From Muribaculaceae bacterium (GTDB taxonomy: Bacteria > Bacteroidota > Bacteroidia > Bacteroidales > Muribaculaceae), in the NCBI GenBank assembly GCA_022511505.1, contig JAFLTK010000034.1:1-10303 (forward strand): a stretch of 10,303 nucleotides of DNA, given 5' to 3'. Numbering within the stretch: the stretch's first letter is position 1; every line of letters begins with the position of its first letter. Shown piece by piece: positions 6,827-10,303 of the stretch. The position numbers and the translations under genes were made by a program. Below the pieces are notes generated by a model. The model was not told where the DNA came from, ran no database searches, and saw nothing but the letters and a program-made list of their open reading frames with translations.

Positions 6827-7990
6827 TTATTTGGCCGACGGGTTATATTGAGGATGGTAGGAGACAACGTCTTTCCACCATTGCTGGTTGTTGTAGCCGC
6901 GGTAGGTGACATCGGCGGGGCGAGTCAGAATGAATGTGCCGAGACCACAGTAGTAGTCCATCGGGAACGTGTCAAAGAGGTAAGGGGTTGTCAGCGCGAG
7001 CGGCACGACGGGCGCAAATGCATCGCGCCAAGCGGCTTTCAGGTCTTCGCTACAGTCGAGAGTCTCGATATAACGACCCATGTCATAGATGGAGCAGACG
7101 CCGCGCATGTAGCACTGCTGACCGTCGAGGGTGACGGTTGGCATGGCTCCGGTTTTCATAATCTCGCGGGTGGCGTCGGCCAGACGGTCGAGACCCTCGG
7201 TTTTGATGACCGACATTGTGCAGGAACGCCAATAGCCGTGGCGACTGTCAAAGTAGTCAAAGGTTGTGCGGGCAATAGCCTCGGGAGAGAACGGGTTAGC
7301 GAAAAAGTCGGGCACAACCATGTCATATCGAGTGCCCTCGTTAAGCAACTCGGTACCTGATGCAATGATATAGTCGGTTGCGTGACGCAACTCGTAGGCA
7401 ACCTCGACCGTTGCCATCTCACAGCAGTCGAAGTAGATAAATTGATGATGAAAACCGTCGAGAGCGGCGGCGAGTGAAGAAACCTTCATCGTTAGATTGT
7501 TGCTGCCTTCTTGGCCAAAAGCGCGAGAGTTGCTAAATTCTTCCCATCCGTTACCATGGCTCCAGAGAACGAGACCGTATTCATTGCTCGGAGCGATGTC
7601 ACGAACATCTTTCATGACCGCTTTCATGCGCTCAACATCAATTGAATAGAGCGTGTTGTCATATTCATTTAGAATGACGACTTCGCCCGTCGGGAGTACC
7701 TCTTTCAAGGCCGGCGATTTGGTCCCTTCTTCGGCGCCCGACGGGGAATGATAGACGAGCAGACGACCCTTGCCGATGCCACCGGCCTTGGCGGCATCGC
7801 GCATCTCTTGAATGTCGTCCAAGTCATAGCCGCCGGCACCCAGATTGTTGTCGGCAATCATATAAACGAGAACTGTGCGGCCGGCATTATTCTTTCCGGG
7901 TTCAGATGATTCGTCACAGGAAGCAGTCAAAATACCGGCGACAACAACAGCCAAAGCTATAAATATTCTATTAAAAAATCTTTTCAACAT
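6827..7990 (-). CDS. clostripain-family (C11) cysteine peptidase lipoprotein
   Basis: A 387-residue predicted lipoprotein peptidase, with the ATG at 7990 chosen. It yields a compact signal (MLKRFFNRIF...ILTASC) with the lipid-bearing Cys at residue 25. An upstream TTG at 8014 would add eight residues and is less likely. The C11 core shows RTVLVYMIADNNL, catalytic His145 in LWSHGNGW and catalytic Cys190 in FDCCEM (DxCxM pattern). Family members cut after Arg or Lys and often activate by self-cleavage between the His and Cys; R156 or K169 lies in that interval here, an inference. Acidic residues right after the lipidated Cys (CDESSE) resemble surface-export signals of Bacteroidetes lipoproteins, so it may face outward. 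It is the first gene of an operon with the MscS channel and has its own promoter. Confidence 0.92.
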   Translation of the reverse strand: MLKRFFNRIFIALAVVVAGILTASCDESSEPGKNNAGRTVLVYMIADNNLGAGGYDLDDIQEMRDAAKAGGIGKGRLLVYHSPSGAEEGTKSPALKEVLPTGEVVILNEYDNTLYSIDVERMKAVMKDVRDIAPSNEYGLVLWSHGNGWEEFSNSRAFGQEGSNNLTMKVSSLAAALDGFHHQFIYFDCCEMATVEVAYELRHATDYIIASGTELLNEGTRYDMVVPDFFANPFSPEAIARTTFDYFDSRHGYWRSCTMSVIKTEGLDRLADATREIMKTGAMPTVTLDGQQCYMRGVCSIYDMGRYIETLDCSEDLKAAWRDAFAPVVPLALTTPYLFDTFPMDYYCGLGTFILTRPADVTYRGYNNQQWWKDVVSYHPQYNPSAK

Positions 7991-8033
7991 GTCAATCAGT
8001 GATTTATGTGGCAACAGCCACCGTTTTATAATG

Positions 8034-8064
8034 CAAAATTAGCAAATTTCGTGCCAAATGCAAA
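8034..8064 (-). promoter_or_regulatory. Bacteroidetes-type promoter of the clostripain-mscS operon
   Basis: On the minus strand TTTG (8064-8061), a 19-bp spacer and TAATTTTG (8041-8034) match the -33/-7 consensus exactly. Transcription would start near 8028, about 38 nt before the ATG at 7990. It diverges from the gyrB promoter 34 bp away. Confidence 0.7.
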
Positions 8065-8098
8065 ATTGAAGCTCATAAAGTCGGCCTTGAAAACATTT

Positions 8099-8130
8099 TT
8101 TGCGTGATTAATAAAAAAGTTGTATCTTTG
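8099..8130 (+). promoter_or_regulatory. Bacteroidetes-type promoter of gyrB
   Basis: TTTG (8099-8102), a 20-bp spacer and TATCTTTG (8123-8130) match the -33/-7 consensus. Transcription would start near 8136, leaving a leader of about 94 nt. An in-frame GTG at 8104 lies between the two promoter boxes and so cannot be the gyrB start. The leader opens with a small GGC-GAGA-GCC hairpin of uncertain meaning. Confidence 0.7.
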
Positions 8131-8229
8131 TATGATTTTTGGCGAGAGCCGTCCCTAAGTGTCGATAAGGTCGCAGAGGTGGCTTGTCAAGGTCTCAATA
8201 TTAATCTGAAAAACAAAAAACGAAGATAT

Positions 8230-10161
<1,932 letters not shown>

Positions 10162-10230
10162 TATCAACGGCGTCACTCGAACTATATCCTCTCCCGGGCG
10201 TTTTATTTTAAAAACAATTTTAAAAATCTT

Positions 10231-10303
10231 ATGTCACCCGCGACAAAAAAAACAAATAAACAACGAGAACTTCTCGAGGCTGTCGCACGCTGGTGCGCGC
10301 TCC
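10231..10303 (+). CDS. partial reading frame downstream of gyrB, unknown product
   Basis: An ATG at 10231 opens a frame that stays open to the window edge (24 codons), beginning MSPATKKTNKQ and continuing with a helix-like RELLEAVARW. It sits 69 bp after the gyrB stop, preceded by an AT-rich stretch like other translation starts here. No TAnnTTTG promoter or clear terminator is visible in the gap, so it may be co-transcribed with gyrB. Too little sequence is present to name a family. Confidence 0.5.
   Translation, partial: MSPATKKTNKQRELLEAVARWCAL

Overview
The window looks like a chromosomal segment of a Bacteroidales bacterium. This rests on three things. Promoters have the Bacteroidetes form (TTTG, about 20 bp, TAnnTTTG). 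Translation starts lack Shine-Dalgarno sequences and sit in A-rich leaders. The protein set is typical: an OmpA-family porin with a FVFFKIGSS-type C-terminal domain, a clostripain-type lipoprotein, an exported prolyl oligopeptidase and a short (643 aa) GyrB. GC-rich coding DNA with AT-rich gaps would fit Muribaculaceae, but that family-level placement is only a guess.

Layout. Positions 1-176 hold no convincing gene, only two hairpins downstream of the leftward operon. A leftward operon (3998 to 177) encodes an exported prolyl oligopeptidase, a lipoprotein with a BamE-like tail and a PhnP-like metallo-beta-lactamase-fold hydrolase. The genes overlap by 11 and 4 bp, so they are probably translationally coupled. 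The 339-bp AT-rich gap 3999-4337 carries divergent promoters and a structured leader of about 190 nt for a rightward OmpA-family gene (4338-5480). That gene ends at a perfect 16-bp-stem terminator that can work in both directions. Next come a degenerate 9-bp tandem repeat tract and a second leftward operon (7990 to 5702): a clostripain-family (C11) lipoprotein peptidase, then 3 bp later an MscS-type channel with an unusual charged insert. A divergent promoter pair at 8034-8130 drives this operon leftward and gyrB rightward. gyrB is complete (8230-10161), and a further rightward reading frame begins at 10231 and runs off the window.

Taken together, most of the content concerns the cell envelope (two exported peptidases, two lipoproteins, a porin, a mechanosensitive channel) next to the housekeeping gyrase gene. 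I see no mobile element, CRISPR array, tRNA, rRNA or defence system, and nothing that clearly amounts to a new multi-gene system. The points most worth a second look are the structured ompA leader, the MscS insert with its perfect 18-bp duplication, the repeat tract at 5561-5633, and the coupled peptidase-lipoprotein-hydrolase trio.
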